A DNA stretch of 64,000 nucleotides, from positions 6,874,001-6,938,000 of the forward strand of contig NZ_CP140772.1 in the NCBI RefSeq assembly GCF_037893185.1. The letters are read 5' to 3'. This stretch comes from Chitinophaga sp. 180180018-3. Its GTDB lineage: Bacteria; Bacteroidota; Bacteroidia; Chitinophagales; Chitinophagaceae. Below, piece by piece: positions 18,901-26,365 of the stretch. Position 1 is the first letter of the stretch. Every line of letters begins with the position of its first letter. The position numbers were made by a program, and so were the translations under genes. The notes beneath the pieces are model-generated. The model ran no database searches, had not been told where the DNA came from, and saw only the letters and a program-made list of their open reading frames with translations.

Positions 18901-21084
18901 CTTGGCAGGCGAAATTCCCGGGCTGACAAATGTTGTATCCCTCATGATGTTGTTACAACCGCCCCCGGAAGGAGGGGCATCACATTCATGTTGCGGGTCA
19001 GTAGGTACGGCAATCGTAGGGTCAGAGGCATCTACATCCAGGTCGGTGGCGGAGCGTAACAGGCTTGCCTGAGCGATGGCCAGGGTTGCGGGCGCCGGCG
19101 ATGTAACAGTTACATTGAAAATATATTGCGCAGTAGCACCTGCTGTAAGCGTTACGGAATCCACATACCCGGTGGTCGCAACGGAGCTGCCCGTGCCGAA
19201 ATAGCCGCCACCGGAAGTGATGGTTCTACTGGCCAGCGCAATCGTATTCAGGGCGGTGGGAACACTGAAATTGAAACGACCGTTCACTGCGGAATCCGGA
19301 CCGTTGTTACGGATGTTCACCTGCACCTGGTACGGCACATTCAAACATCCCTGCTTTCCGGGCGGCATCACCATGGAAACCACCTGCAAATCCATGATAC
19401 GCCGCGTATCTACCACGTCACTGGCCGTATTATTGGCCGTATTGGCGTCAAATTCATTGGCAACAGTAGCCGTATTGGTAATGCTGTCCGGTGCATTAAC
19501 AGCTACCGCAACAGGGATGGTAATCGGAGGATACGTGGCTCCGGGCGCCAATACATCACTTCTGGTGGCGGTAATATTATTTCCGCTTTTGGAGAAAGTC
19601 CAGCCGGATCCCGAAGGGGTTCCGGCGGTCATCCCCGCCGGTACAATATCCTTTACAGTTACTGTGCTAAGCGCTGGTTTTGCATCAACACCAACGTTAT
19701 TAACTGTCAATGTATAAGAGCCGCTGAGGCCTTTCCTCAGGGTACCGGCATGTGTTTTAGTGATCGCCAGGTCTGGAGCAATGATCTGGGTGCTAACCGT
19801 GGAAGTATCGTTGGTGGGGTCCCCGTCGCTGATGCCTGTTGCAGCGGGGCTTACATAAGCAGTATTGGAGAGTATACCATTGGCCGGTTTTCCCGTAACG
19901 GTTCCTGTCACAGTAAAGGTAGAAATACTGTTGGCCTGCATGGCCAGTGTTGCATTCGATAAACTGGTGCTGGTATACCCGGTTGCAGTATTGCCCGCGG
20001 TGCCACTGAAAGCCACATTAGTGATGTTAAATCCATTACCCGGTGTAAATATATCCGTAAGAGGCAGGTTGCTCACCGCTGCACTTGTCTCGTTATATAC
20101 ATTCACGGTATACACCAGTTGGTCGCCCACTTTCGCTACCGGTTTATTTACCAGTTTCTGGGTTCTGATATTACCGGGAGTAGTGATAATAAGGTTCCGT
20201 ACTTCATGCTTATTAACTGCTCCGCCTGTGGATGCAGCAAAACCCAGCTTCATCCGGGTGGGGGCTACAGCCGTGATATTCACCGGCCCGAACAGTGTGG
20301 TTAATGTTCCTCCCGGTGTTGTGGTTGATTTAACTGTCAATATAAACTGGCCGGGAGCACTGGTATTGGGAACAAGCACCACCTGTACCCGTCTGTAAAA
20401 CTGCGTTGGTGTTGGCCGGGTGGGCGTCAGCAACGGATAATCCAGCGACTGACCAACATTTACTCCCTGGATGTATGCATAAGTAGGAGCAGGCCCCCTG
20501 GCAGAAATATAATCCCTGTAAAGCGTACCGCAATTGGTGCTTTGTCCGCCCACCTTTCCTTCACTACAATTGGCGAAGTTTCCATACTCATCTATCCCCA
20601 CACCTACATATCCTCCGGCCAGACCAGTATTCCCCGTGGTTGTGGATTGTGCATACCCCAGGCTTCCTCCTCTGGAACCCAGACTGAAAGTAGCTGCGGT
20701 GATATTATCATTGAACAGAAATACAGAAAAACCGTCACCTCCATCGAAGCTCGGATTCGGATTAGTTACTCTCCAGGACACATATTCAAAATCCATAAGG
20801 ACTCCTAATGTTGATGGGAATCCCTGATTAACAAAACCGTATCCTACCTGATTATTGACATCTTCTGTTAATCGCAGCCACCCCTGGCCTGCCGGATCAA
20901 TAGTACCGGAAGTCAGCTTGGCAGCTCCTCCCAGGGTTACATTTCCTGCCGAATTACTTTTAAAATCCTGCGTTATAGTAAACTGGGCTTGTGCACTAAA
21001 CGCCAGCAAACAGCTACAAATAATGAAAGTCAACCTGAACGAACACTTCACGGTAGAGGTAGCGGAGAGTATAGATACACCCAT
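6967..21084 (-). CDS. Giant DUF11-repeat surface protein with T9SS type-B sorting domain
   Basis: A 4,705-residue secreted protein, one uninterrupted frame of 14.1 kb. In order: a signal peptide (hydrophobic core LTFIICSCLLAFS, cleaved after AQA); a legume-lectin-like domain (about 35-300, with DFEYVSWRV and FDGGDGFSVFLF); three divergent DUF11-like domains; four PKD/Ig-like repeats (about 715-1060, each beginning xAGPxQ); a further DUF11 repeat; a cadherin-like tandem module (about 1193-1290, NPPVAVNDTV); then about 26 consecutive DUF11 repeats averaging roughly 128 residues with the hallmark NNGPSDA; and a gliding-motility-type C-terminal domain (last ~88 residues, FIPNVITPNGDGKNDKF ... GTYYYILKL). 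The C-terminal domain implies export by the type IX system and surface attachment or release. A role as a long adhesin or stalk is inferred. It is flanked by the ATP synthase terminator and a long palindrome, so it is probably monocistronic. Confidence 0.9.
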   Translation of the reverse strand: MGVSILSATSTVKCSFRLTFIICSCLLAFSAQAQFTITQDFKSNSAGNVTLGGAAKLTSGTIDPAGQGWLRLTEDVNNQVGYGFVNQGFPSTLGVLMDFEYVSWRVTNPNPSFDGGDGFSVFLFNDNITAATFSLGSRGGSLGYAQSTTTGNTGLAGGYVGVGIDEYGNFANCSEGKVGGQSTNCGTLYRDYISARGPAPTYAYIQGVNVGQSLDYPLLTPTRPTPTQFYRRVQVVLVPNTSAPGQFILTVKSTTTPGGTLTTLFGPVNITAVAPTRMKLGFAASTGGAVNKHEVRNLIITTPGNIRTQKLVNKPVAKVGDQLVYTVNVYNETSAAVSNLPLTDIFTPGNGFNITNVAFSGTAGNTATGYTSTSLSNATLAMQANSISTFTVTGTVTGKPANGILSNTAYVSPAATGISDGDPTNDTSTVSTQIIAPDLAITKTHAGTLRKGLSGSYTLTVNNVGVDAKPALSTVTVKDIVPAGMTAGTPSGSGWTFSKSGNNITATRSDVLAPGATYPPITIPVAVAVNAPDSITNTATVANEFDANTANNTASDVVDTRRIMDLQVVSMVMPPGKQGCLNVPYQVQVNIRNNGPDSAVNGRFNFSVPTALNTIALASRTITSGGGYFGTGSSVATTGYVDSVTLTAGATAQYIFNVTVTSPAPATLAIAQASLLRSATDLDVDASDPTIAVPTDPQHECDAPPSGGGCNNIMRDTTFVSPGISPAKAGPNQQLCGVTTTTMGATAPTQGTGTWSQLSGGPNTAVINNINLATTGITNLVPGSYTFVWTISSGGCGTAIDTMHINVSATPTVANAGPDQQLCNVATTTLSGNTPTVGTGVWQQVSGPNNAVFADTTLSASGLSGLTTGTYNFVWTIRNGSCPPSRDTVQIVVNPLPTTANAGPGQQLCNVTTTTLGGNTATSGTGVWKQISGPSQLTFGNVNVPGTTIQNLAPGIYSLAWTISSGNCPPSADTVQIQVYASPDVPNAGPDQTKYNNGTFVIDGNTPVNGRGTWAVIGGTATIASPSSPSTTATLQPNTSATLTWTISNGNCPPRIDTLVLNYTRQADLRIIKSDAGNNYKTNGPLTYTITVDNLGPSNAYGFTLQDALPAGMSNASWSSVVTGTNVALRPTAGTGSSITASGDLPFAAGNKIVITVTGTVASSAVGGAVISNTATVTPPVDVPDPVPGNNTSSVTGTVPNNPPVAVNDTVYTIRDVAASGNVLTNDSDPEKQPITVSPTLIAQPTSGTVVQRADGTFTYTPNPGFTGTDSYIYQVCDNQGACSQATVYIIVKPGHTNLSISKTANPATATAGAPLTYTLTITNNGPSTIQSGEVFTVTDTLPNGFIADTYTASAGSYTSVTGAWTGVQLAPGNKVTLTIAGHVTPQFAGNSLTNTATAVPPATIPDSTTATATIVTPVTRSVEVVVTKTDNTDVYTPGTSTTYTITIVNKGPSALTGATFRDPLPAGITTASWTAVAPAGSLPKDSGTGPVNQVINIPAGGQIVYTLTIGIPGGYTGPLTNTATVDIPSGYNNINPVGNNATDTDTYSPKYSLSINKTGPSDAIAGTAITYQLQLVNNGPSDVTNAVVADVLSAAVNNPTWTVTAAGSAAASQMNGSGNVSFNATLPAGAGNTITVTITGTINPGATGILTNTASITSPGGTPVNSNTINTVLANTTGLTLVKQGPASGHVTAGASISYLIKLTNAGPSNAVGVQLKDVVPANIKGVTWSVATGGTATVAAGAPANGSGNNISTAVNIPVGAANIVTLQVNGIVLSSATDTLLNTATAGIPGDTTVTAFNKTIIDNKPVLQVVKSGPASADAGTPVTYTISVTNTGLSDAVGAVISDVVANMLTGVTWNAVATGVATINSGANGNGNTISVNANIPAGAANGVTITIQGTLSPSASGTLHNEATIAVNGQPPVSSNEVITKINNNPDLSLVKTGPATGTAGGTLLYLVKIVNNGPSDAVNAVFTDTIPAAILNPGVSAIPHGSASVVSRQVVNGIAQVIVNVPVGDANSVDVFILGKIDPAFAGKVNNQAVITTAGGTVTSSNVVTTNIVNKPVLSISKTGKDTAVAGQPVAYSVTVENNGLSDATNVSIQDMVPATLTNVSWTASAANGATISSGATGSSNTVNVTGNIPAGKQAYIVINIQGTVPASFTGSLSNFATGTVNGGTPQPSDTVVTYVASKSALQIVKSGPATVEAGDRIHYVLQVTNTGPSDAVGVNITDTLNVIVKAASWTAAGTGGATVTAGAAGNGNMLAATANIPAGNGIVTVTIDGTVDPGAAGTLTNTASAGISGTAPVTSSTSAVITNSPAISISKTGPPQARAGENISYTLVVTNYGKSNAKDVLIQDIVPPQVSNVTWTASVTGGGGILSGVTGTGNDIVVHSDLNAGTANHVFINVTGKIAADFTGQLLNTTSAVVNKKDTARSDTVVTNVMNAPGIQIVKTAPDTVFAGGPVTYTIVATNIGPSDAPAVTITDALPAVIRNVSWTATAAGTAGVQSGSGSGSNNITVTGSIPAGAGNNITITITGTTAPSFTGTVNNIALATPAGHPAVPSNNTSTQVVRRTMLTVAKSAPAKAAAGETVIYSIRLGNNGPSDATGVNFADTVAANIRNVSWTAVASGSATVTSGASGTGNQIALGANIPAGANSVLITVQGTIDPSFTGTSLRNIAVASSADQPNGVRDTATIQVMSQSLLQLSKNGPGALFAGEQVTYTIHLENNGPSDARNVHITDLIDPAILNPAWTAVATGSGATVDVGSGNGNISVNCNLPAGQGYGIDITVKGTLNPDFTGTNLANTATAAITGQQPVSASVNTVVKRRANLRVVKSGPGTAIAGENITYTITVNNIGPSNAKGVLVTDFIPAAILHPVWTATTTGTATVSAGSGSGNVNLSANLPADGVSGITITVNGAIDPSTTNNSGITNNVTATPPADFENPQPVTSSVITSVHKQADLVIIKSGPANIAAGQTLTYQLEITNRGISNVTGATIADMVPNFVTIHSVSVTTSGNANNSAPVVNGNSITLTGDIAAGAGNSIIVTINGAVDPSATGAMNNTATVTTPPDVTETVPANNTSSISTAITTDLGLQVSKSGPATVNVGDTISYTIVVDNTGISDANPVVITDDVPTAVTSVVWTATATGNATVSTTGGTGNNIAFNAKIGGTNNSGTVTIRVKGVVDPLAPNTIVNTVTAAAGNIKTSTVVTSVNKSVDLRINKTAPATMAAGEKITYVIAVRNAGPADATGATISDAVPAAIKAINWTIAVSGGATVTPANGNTNTINLTANIPAGTGLVTITVNGVVDPAFTGVIVNTATAQPAPGVIDPLPATVTVNTNVTASPGILIVKSGPANAIAGDTMSYLLEIRNNGPSAAAGVAIADTLAAALTNVTWSATGTNVTINGPASGSGNVVKLNADIPVGGLVTVRIGARTDPGFEGSLVNTAVAGGVRSNEVSTLVQNQPGLTIRKSGPAAAAAGKQISYAVIVGNNGLSSATGVTISDLLPAGLHNIIWSASANGKATISGGNISNKAGNVSFKANIPAGAGNNIVVNISGTIDAAATGNLVNVATVAPVTGPAMSDTVTTALVTQTGIRLLKAAPDSAAAGSTITYTVDVYNDGPSDAVNVNVADALPAMLSNVTWSAVAGGTAAVNGGNLQQQTGNVAFTASIPAGIVNVVHVIITGTLKPDFTGPVNNQATATAGGNTYISNKVVTQVYAKPGLGIVKSGPTTAVAGSTITYSITLNNEGPSDAAGVVIADLLPAMLQKPVWSATSTGNASIQGGNIKDSAGNVNLTANIPAGAANSILVTVSGTIQSSFSGNITNTASFAYNGTTTVSTPVITTVTWQSALHISKSGPDTIAAGNIIHYTLQVTNDGPSDADTIVVSDMVPATITNVNWNVTPAGTQIYSGASGSGNNVIVTAGLPAGPDHSILVNITGLVPAGVTGLISNSAVVKNHNTIVTGDSVITQVVNKPGIQFAKSGPRIANAGDEIVYVINIENTGPSDLRNGSIMDVVPPQVQQVTWKLIPSGNAVLAPGTAVTGTGNQISFHAAIPAGAGNGVQVLINGVIAPGYIGNMINTAQATDDNGAAYTSSVTTTVINNTLLVIQKTGPDTVNAGDAIAYVISANNQGPSDAKGITLTDIVPAGITNISWTATASGSAVISGPAAGNNGNITVAGDIPAGSGNDIQIIVNGIIPSSAAAGQLTNNAVLKKADGTAVTASKTTVIRQSSRLNIEKVAQTIANGGDSLRYTIVVSNNGPSDANGVMIRDIVSDTLTGVSWTAAASGKAHTSINSGTGNVQLTGDIGAGAGNAIVVVLKGRIKPEFSGVITNTAAATDANNNTVSSTVTTRVMTAMKFLDLSVAKSGPASVFNNDSVTYVITASNAGPSAGDGAVITDILPVNIEGAYVQVLAANGGAGGLQMGITGNVLKVTIGSFPSGASLQLAITGKVNSLQQLRNTATITPPGGTTDANTSNNTTPVVITDVSLKPMADLQLQKVLSNAGPLQVGGLADFLLTLNNAGPFTAPGIMVVDTLANNLEVTGGFNASMGSVSYNPGTRIIVWTLDSLQLTQTATLKFTTRVTNIGTVVNSAVASAALPDPNLTNNRATTTAVTVTGDDIFIPNVITPNGDGKNDKFIITGLSRYPNSSLFIYNRWGNMVYQSKDYQNTWDGNSLNEGTYYYILKLRTPNGERDYKGWIELLR
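7233..17210 (-). repeat. Tandem DUF11-encoding repeat array (~26 units, ~128 codons each)
   Basis: Within the giant gene, 26 consecutive units begin with a pattern like L.I.KSGP..A.AG..I.Y.I.V.NNGPSDA and end with GT..P..TG.L.NTA. By eye the units are clearly homologous but divergent, and no two adjacent units are identical copies. The nucleotide period is about 380. Four further divergent DUF11-like units lie upstream, between about residues 305 and 1190. Confidence 0.85.
17895..18920 (-). repeat. Four PKD/Ig-like repeats within the giant gene
   Basis: Four units of about 85 codons share an AGPxQ start, a central GTGxW and an ending FVWTIxxGxCPPxxDTVQI. The first three also share QLCxVTTTT. 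The fourth unit is divergent (it lacks QLC), which marks the end of the array. Such repeats occur in Bacteroidota gliding-type surface proteins. Confidence 0.75.
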
Positions 21085-21113
21085 GCAAAAATGGTTTTAA
21101 CAGCAAATCAGAG

Positions 21114-21121
21114 CAAACTTA
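21114..21121 (-). promoter_or_regulatory. Possible -7 element of the giant gene promoter
   Basis: The minus strand reads TAAGTTTG (TAnnTTTG) about 30 nt before the ATG at 21084. No good -33 element is visible, so this is tentative. Confidence 0.35.
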
Positions 21122-21407
21122 TTTCGGACAAACAGCACAGGTCGGGGGCACACGACAACCAGGGAATACAGCAAAAACAAACACACAGCATCAAGAAAAC
21201 AAACGATCAACTAAAAAGCAGGAGGCTATGAACGGGATAATATAAATAGTTCTATGGTTGACCTAAAGTGGTTAACTGTAATTAGCTTTCCTAACAAATG
21301 TAAGGATGCTGAATAAATAAACAACGAAAAGAAAGAAAAAAAGTTCAGCAGATATACATAATAATTAAATATTATTTAAAAGAAGTATTTAAAAAAGATG
21401 TGATAAA

Positions 21408-21438
21408 AAAAGGTCTTACCGCAGTGGTAAGACCTTTT
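21408..21438 (-). terminator. Terminator after atpA
   Basis: A perfect 13-bp inverted repeat (AAAAGGTCTTACC, 21408-21420, with 21426-21438) has a 5-nt loop. It is followed on the minus strand by T-rich sequence and begins 24 bases past the atpA stop. It closes the atpBEFHA operon. Confidence 0.88.
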
Positions 21439-21462
21439 ATATTTTTCAGCAATTGTTATTGC

Positions 21463-23040
21463 TTATACGAATCTTGGTTTCAGTTCGTTGGCGAGTGTAA
21501 CCATTTTCTTGATACCATCTTCCGGCAGGTTACCTTTCTTGAATTCGGCAAGAACATCCGGTAAACGCACCTGCATTTCATTCAGGAAAGCTTCTTCGAA
21601 GGCTTTTACCTGTTTAACAGGAACATCACGGAGAAGGCCGTTAGTACCCAGGTAGATCATAGCCACCTGTTTTTCTACAGCATATGGAGTAAACTGCGCC
21701 TGTTTCAGGATTTCCACGTTACGGGCACCTTTGTCGATAACTGCTTTGGTAGCAGCATCCAGGTCACCACCGAATTTGGAGAAGGCCTCCATTTCGCGGT
21801 ATTGCGCCTGATCGAGCTTCAGGGTACCAGATACTTTCTTCATGGACTTGATCTGCGCGTTACCACCCACACGGCTTACAGAGATACCTACGTTGATCGC
21901 CGGACGAATACCTGCGTTGAACAGGTTACTTTCCAGGAAGATCTGACCATCAGTGATGGAGATTACGTTGGTAGGGATGTAAGCAGATACGTCACCAGCC
22001 TGTGTTTCGATGATAGGTAATGCAGTCAGGGATCCGCCGCCTTTTACCAGGTGTTTGATAGAATCCGGCAGGTCATTCATCTGCTTAGCGATTTCATCTT
22101 TGCTGATGATTTTCGCAGCGCGCTCGAGTAAGCGGCTATGCAGGTAGAATACGTCACCAGGATAAGCTTCACGTCCGGGAGGACGTTTCAGCAGCAGGGA
22201 TACCTCACGGTAAGCAACCGCCTGTTTAGACAGATCATCATAAACGATCAGTGCAGGGCGGCCTGAGTCGCGGAAGAACTCACCGATAGCAGCACCGGCA
22301 AACGGAGCGTAGAACTGCAGCGGAGCAGGATCAGCAGCGTTTGCAGCAACGATGGTAGTGTAAGCCATTGCACCTGCTTCCTGTAATGTTTTCATTACAC
22401 CAGCAACAGTAGAAGCTTTCTGACCAATCGCTACATAGATACAATATACTGGTTTACCAGCATCAAAGAATTCTTTCTGGTTGATGATAGTGTCGATACA
22501 GATAGCAGTTTTACCAGTCTGACGGTCACCAATCACCAGCTCACGCTGTCCACGGCCAATAGGAATCATCGCATCGATCGCCTTTACACCTGTTTGCATA
22601 GGCTCTTTTACAGGCTCACGATACAATACTCCCGGAGCTTTACGTTCCAGCGGCATTTCATAGAGTTCACCTTTGATGGGACCTTTACCATCTATCGGTT
22701 CACCCAGTGTATTCACCACACGTCCTACCAGACCTTCACCTACATTGATAGATGCGATCTTATTAGTACGGCGTACTTTATCACCTTCTTTAATACCTGT
22801 TGACTGACCCATCAAAACCACACCCACGTTATCTTCTTCCAGGTTCAGCGCAATTGCTTTAACGCCATTGCCAAATTCCACCAGCTCACCATAACGTACA
22901 TTACCTAAACCGTAAATACGGGCGATACCATCACCCACCTGCAATACGGTACCAACCTCTTCCAGGTCGGCAGAAGCATTGAAGTTGCTTAACTGCTGGC
23001 GTAATATCGCCGAAATTTCATCAGGTTTAATATCAACCAT
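21463..23040 (-). CDS. atpA: ATP synthase F1 subunit alpha
   Basis: Non-catalytic nucleotide-binding alpha subunit of the F1 hexamer. The 525-residue length is normal. The P-loop is [11 protein letters not shown] near residue 172, and [20 protein letters not shown] and the [15 protein letters not shown] region are typical of alpha rather than beta. It is the last gene of the atpB-E-F-H-A run and is followed directly by a terminator. atpG, which often follows atpA, is not here. Confidence 0.97.
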   Translation of the reverse strand: MVDIKPDEISAILRQQLSNFNASADLEEVGTVLQVGDGIARIYGLGNVRYGELVEFGNGVKAIALNLEEDNVGVVLMGQSTGIKEGDKVRRTNKIASINVGEGLVGRVVNTLGEPIDGKGPIKGELYEMPLERKAPGVLYREPVKEPMQTGVKAIDAMIPIGRGQRELVIGDRQTGKTAICIDTIINQKEFFDAGKPVYCIYVAIGQKASTVAGVMKTLQEAGAMAYTTIVAANAADPAPLQFYAPFAGAAIGEFFRDSGRPALIVYDDLSKQAVAYREVSLLLKRPPGREAYPGDVFYLHSRLLERAAKIISKDEIAKQMNDLPDSIKHLVKGGGSLTALPIIETQAGDVSAYIPTNVISITDGQIFLESNLFNAGIRPAINVGISVSRVGGNAQIKSMKKVSGTLKLDQAQYREMEAFSKFGGDLDAATKAVIDKGARNVEILKQAQFTPYAVEKQVAMIYLGTNGLLRDVPVKQVKAFEEAFLNEMQVRLPDVLAEFKKGNLPEDGIKKMVTLANELKPRFV

Positions 23041-23120
23041 AATTATGATTTTAAAAAAAGTCGTTAGAAAATTAGTATAACGACAACAGCTTTGCGTGTA
23101 CGCAGCGGCTGCTGTATTGA

Positions 23121-23681
23121 TTAACGTAAATCAGATACGTAAATATTCTTGTTGAATTGCTGTTTAATGTCTTTCAGATCACGGAGTACAGAAGCATCAA
23201 ACAGGTTATCGTTGGATTCGAGTATAAAGCCACCGATCAGTTCAGAATTTACAGCTGTTTCCAGGCTAATCTGCTGCGTGGTTTCACCAGCGATCTTTGC
23301 CTTGATTACATCCAGCGTAGCAGCATCCAATGGTACCGCAGTGGTGATTTTCACCTGGCTGATATTCTTCAGTACCTGGTATTGACGTTTAAATTCAGTA
23401 GCAATTTCAGGCAACGCACTCTCACGGCCTTTGTTCACCAGCAGTGCGATAAAACTGGCAGTAGGAGCACTGATTCGTCCTTCCAGCACCGCGCTCAGTA
23501 TTTTTTGTTTTTTGTCCGCTTTGATGATCGGGCTTCTGAGCAAACTCACCACATCAGGGTTGCTTTTCATCACCTGTTGTAAAAACTGCATATCGGTATT
23601 CACCGCTTCCAGCTGGTTCAGTTCCTGAGCCAGGTCTACCAATGATTTTGCATACCGGGATGCTAAACGGGGATTTTGCAT
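23121..23681 (-). CDS. atpH: ATP synthase F1 subunit delta
   Basis: The 186-residue delta/OSCP subunit clamps the peripheral stalk to the top of F1. The N-terminal helical bundle begins [18 protein letters not shown], and the conserved C-terminal part reads [25 protein letters not shown]. It lies between atpF and atpA with gaps of 60 and 80 nt. Short A/T-rich spacers without promoter elements support a single transcript. Confidence 0.95.
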   Translation of the reverse strand: MQNPRLASRYAKSLVDLAQELNQLEAVNTDMQFLQQVMKSNPDVVSLLRSPIIKADKKQKILSAVLEGRISAPTASFIALLVNKGRESALPEIATEFKRQYQVLKNISQVKITTAVPLDAATLDVIKAKIAGETTQQISLETAVNSELIGGFILESNDNLFDASVLRDLKDIKQQFNKNIYVSDLR

Positions 23682-23741
23682 ATAGCTATTACCTTTTAAC
23701 TTCCTGCCTTCGTGTTGTCACGAACGCCGGAAGATAATTCC

Positions 23742-24236
23742 TTAATTTAATTTGATTTCTCCTGCCAGTTGTTTAACGTAACCTTCCTGTGCTGTTTTAT
23801 CAGCCAGCTCTCTTCTCAGTACTTTTTCAGCTACTTCGATTACAAGGTTACCTACCTGGTTTTTCACATCCGTTAATGCAGCCATCTTCTGGTTCTCGAT
23901 AGCAGTATACGCTTCACTGATGATCTTCTTAGCTTCAGCCTGTGCCTGTGTTTTGGCTTCGCTGATGATCTGATCTTTGGCGTCTTTTGCCTCTTTCAGG
24001 ATCTTGCTTCTTTCTGCTTTCGCCTCAGCCAATACATGCTCATGTTCAGCTTTCATCTGTGCCATCTCTTCTTTCACCCTTTCAGCAGTGGCAATAGAAT
24101 CAGCAATGGAGCCTTCCCTTTCTTTCAAAGTTGCAAGGATCGGCGTCCAGGCAAATTTTTTCAGGATCAGGAATACGATAACGAAAATTATGAATGAAAT
24201 AAGAAACAAGCCTAACGCGGGTTGTAACAGATCCAT
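23742..24236 (-). CDS. atpF: ATP synthase F0 subunit b
   Basis: The 164-residue peripheral-stalk subunit. An N-terminal membrane helix (LGLFLISFIIFVIVFLIL) is followed by a long charged coiled coil (about residues 35-150) rich in Ala, Glu and Lys, which dimerises and reaches F1. The length and layout are standard. It sits between atpE and atpH. Confidence 0.95.
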   Translation of the reverse strand: MDLLQPALGLFLISFIIFVIVFLILKKFAWTPILATLKEREGSIADSIATAERVKEEMAQMKAEHEHVLAEAKAERSKILKEAKDAKDQIISEAKTQAQAEAKKIISEAYTAIENQKMAALTDVKNQVGNLVIEVAEKVLRRELADKTAQEGYVKQLAGEIKLN

Positions 24237-24353
24237 ATATTTAAAATTTTACTATTTTTTATGTTGATTTGTTTGATTCTCAGGATGACGATTGCCATTG
24301 CAGGAATTACTGCATCCATTGCCCTGTGCGCCGGATGCAGTAATAAGTTTGGC

Positions 24354-24647
<294 letters not shown>

Positions 24648-24755
24648 TTAATGAGGTAGCTATGCTCCCTCCGTTTAGTTCTTATCCTTACTTTGGTTGT
24701 AGTGTTGGCAATCACCAACCGGCCTGCCACATTAAAGGCAAAGGCACGCTGACTC

Positions 24756-25943
24756 TTAGTGGTGTGCTCCGTGGCCTTCTTCGTGCGCCCCTTCCATAGC
24801 CTGACCAATAAATACTGCTGTCAGGTTAGCAAAGATAAACGCCTGGATAAATGCCACCAGCAATTCCAGCATCATCATTACAATGTTGAACAGAATCGTG
24901 ATCGGCAGGAAGCCGTAACCCGCTATCTTGTTCAATGATCCAAATATAAATACCAGAGATATGATACTCAGAATAATGATGTGACCTGCCAGGATATTGG
25001 CAAACAACCTGATCATCAGGGAAATAGGCTTGGTAAATACGCCTATCAGCTCCACCGGTGCCAGAATGAACTTCACTCCGAAAGGAACAGGGGGATTGAA
25101 GATGTGACCCCAGAAATGTTTGTTAGTGCTGAACATGATGGCGATGAAACTGATGATAGCCAGTGCCGAAGTCACCGCCAGGTTACCCGTTACGTTCGCA
25201 GAGCCAGGTAACAGCCCCAGCAGGTTGTTGATCAGGATAAAAAAGAAGATGGTTAATATAAAAGGAGTATACCTTTCAGCTTTCTTACCAGGAATATTAG
25301 GCTTTACTACCTCATCGCGCATGAATATAATCACCGGTTCCATCAGACTTTGGAAACCTTTAGGCGCTTTCTTTGCACCACGGGTTTTATAAGCTTTGGC
25401 AACATTCAGCATCAGGATGATCAGCAACAGCGCGCCAAGCATCATAGAAGCAATATTCTTGGTAATGGAAAAATCGTAAATCTGTTCACCGGTAGGGTTA
25501 TCATTCGCATCTACTGCGATAATCTTGCCATCGGTATACTTGGCTGGATCCAGCCCTTTTTCGTGCAGGTAATGCGCATTCACCAGGCGGTAACCGTCGT
25601 GGGCTTCATGACCATGATGGAACGCAGAAGATGAAAATACAGACGTACCACGCGCAGGGTTGTAGATGATCACAGGTAACGGCAAGGTCACATGTGTTTC
25701 GCCCATGCTGAAAAGATGCCAGTCATGTGCATCCTTAACGTGTCCCAGAATTACTTCCTTAGCATCGAATTTCTTAGCACCAGCCTCAGCTTCCTCTCCT
25801 GCAGCCTCACCACCATGCGCTTCAGTAGTTGCAGCGGCTTCATGATGCGCCTCCTGGGCGAAGGAAAAATTACCAAAACTGTGAAGGCCTAATACCATCA
25901 CAAGTGCTACCATTCTATGTTTGAACCAATTGAAAGAAATCAC
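24756..25943 (-). CDS. atpB: ATP synthase F0 subunit a
   Basis: The 395-residue membrane subunit forming the proton half-channels. The essential arginine is in ISLMIRLFANILAGH. The N-terminus carries a signal-like hydrophobic segment and then a His/Glu/Ala-rich stretch (HHEAAATTEAHGGEAAGEE, about residues 33-55), an extension seen in Bacteroidota subunit a. The C-terminus is also His-rich (EEGHGAHH). The frame opens with GTG at 25943. An in-frame ATG at 25913 (MVALVMVLGL) is an alternative start that would still keep the signal segment. It is the first gene of the operon. Confidence 0.93.
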   Translation of the reverse strand: MISFNWFKHRMVALVMVLGLHSFGNFSFAQEAHHEAAATTEAHGGEAAGEEAEAGAKKFDAKEVILGHVKDAHDWHLFSMGETHVTLPLPVIIYNPARGTSVFSSSAFHHGHEAHDGYRLVNAHYLHEKGLDPAKYTDGKIIAVDANDNPTGEQIYDFSITKNIASMMLGALLLIILMLNVAKAYKTRGAKKAPKGFQSLMEPVIIFMRDEVVKPNIPGKKAERYTPFILTIFFFILINNLLGLLPGSANVTGNLAVTSALAIISFIAIMFSTNKHFWGHIFNPPVPFGVKFILAPVELIGVFTKPISLMIRLFANILAGHIIILSIISLVFIFGSLNKIAGYGFLPITILFNIVMMMLELLVAFIQAFIFANLTAVFIGQAMEGAHEEGHGAHH

Positions 25944-25962
25944 CGTTTTCTGAAATTTTGCG

Positions 25963-25970
25963 CAAAGATA
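25963..25970 (-). promoter_or_regulatory. Predicted atp operon promoter, -7 element
   Basis: The minus strand reads TATCTTTG (TAnnTTTG), 19 nt before the GTG of atpB. TTTG occurs at 25988-25985, but the 14-nt spacing is shorter than usual. Confidence 0.5.
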
Positions 25971-26076
25971 CTCGTTTTTATTTTCAAAACTAGGCGACTA
26001 CGAAAAAAAAGAGCGATATATTGCAGGTATATTGAAAACCAGGCTATTGCAGTCAAAAAAACACCACTTTTTGGGG

Positions 26077-26105
26077 TAAAAAAAGACCATTGAAATCAAT
26101 GGTCT
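26077..26105 (-). terminator. Intrinsic terminator reading on the minus strand
   Basis: A perfect 10-bp stem AGACCATTGA/TCAATGGTCT (26084-26093 with 26096-26105) is followed on the minus strand by T7 (26083-26077). The nearest upstream coding stop is that of the ABC exporter, about 260 nt away. Confidence 0.75.
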
Positions 26106-26365
26106 GTGTCTGTGATTTATATTCAATTTTTTAAAATATTTATACTTTTTCTTCCTCTGGCTCTTCCTATAGTCCAATACGTACTTTTCAGAACAAATCC
26201 ATTATATGGCCGCGACCGGCTGAATAAATTCATTAAACAAAATCTATATACATCGTAACGCAACAACAGGCGGACAATTGCTACAAACTGACAGAACACC
26301 GAAAAAACGGAAAATTCCCCCTATTTAAATATATTATTGCTGCTTTGTTTGATAATCAGCAGGCC

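Larger units (their letters stand above)
21085..21462. other. Intergenic region between atpA and the giant gene
   Basis: This 378-bp AT-rich gap holds the atpA terminator (21408-21438). On the minus strand there are two TAnnTTTG matches (TACATTTG at 21302-21295 and TAAGTTTG at 21121-21114), the latter about 30 nt before the giant gene's ATG. Neither has a clear -33 partner. No convincing small ORF or RNA gene is seen. Confidence 0.5.
25944..26365. other. Intergenic region between atpB and the ABC exporter gene
   Basis: This 422-bp AT-rich gap carries the atpB -7 element (25970-25963) and an intrinsic terminator reading on the minus strand (26105-26077). A short hairpin AGCAGG/CCTGCT surrounds the exporter stop codon without a T tract. 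Nothing else recognisable is seen between 26106 and 26340, so this may be a long 3' UTR or a small RNA. Confidence 0.5.

Noticed and set aside
7166..20827. Dozens of plus-strand frames across the giant gene
   Set aside because: They recur with the repeat period and reflect the composition of the DUF11 coding sequence on the other strand.
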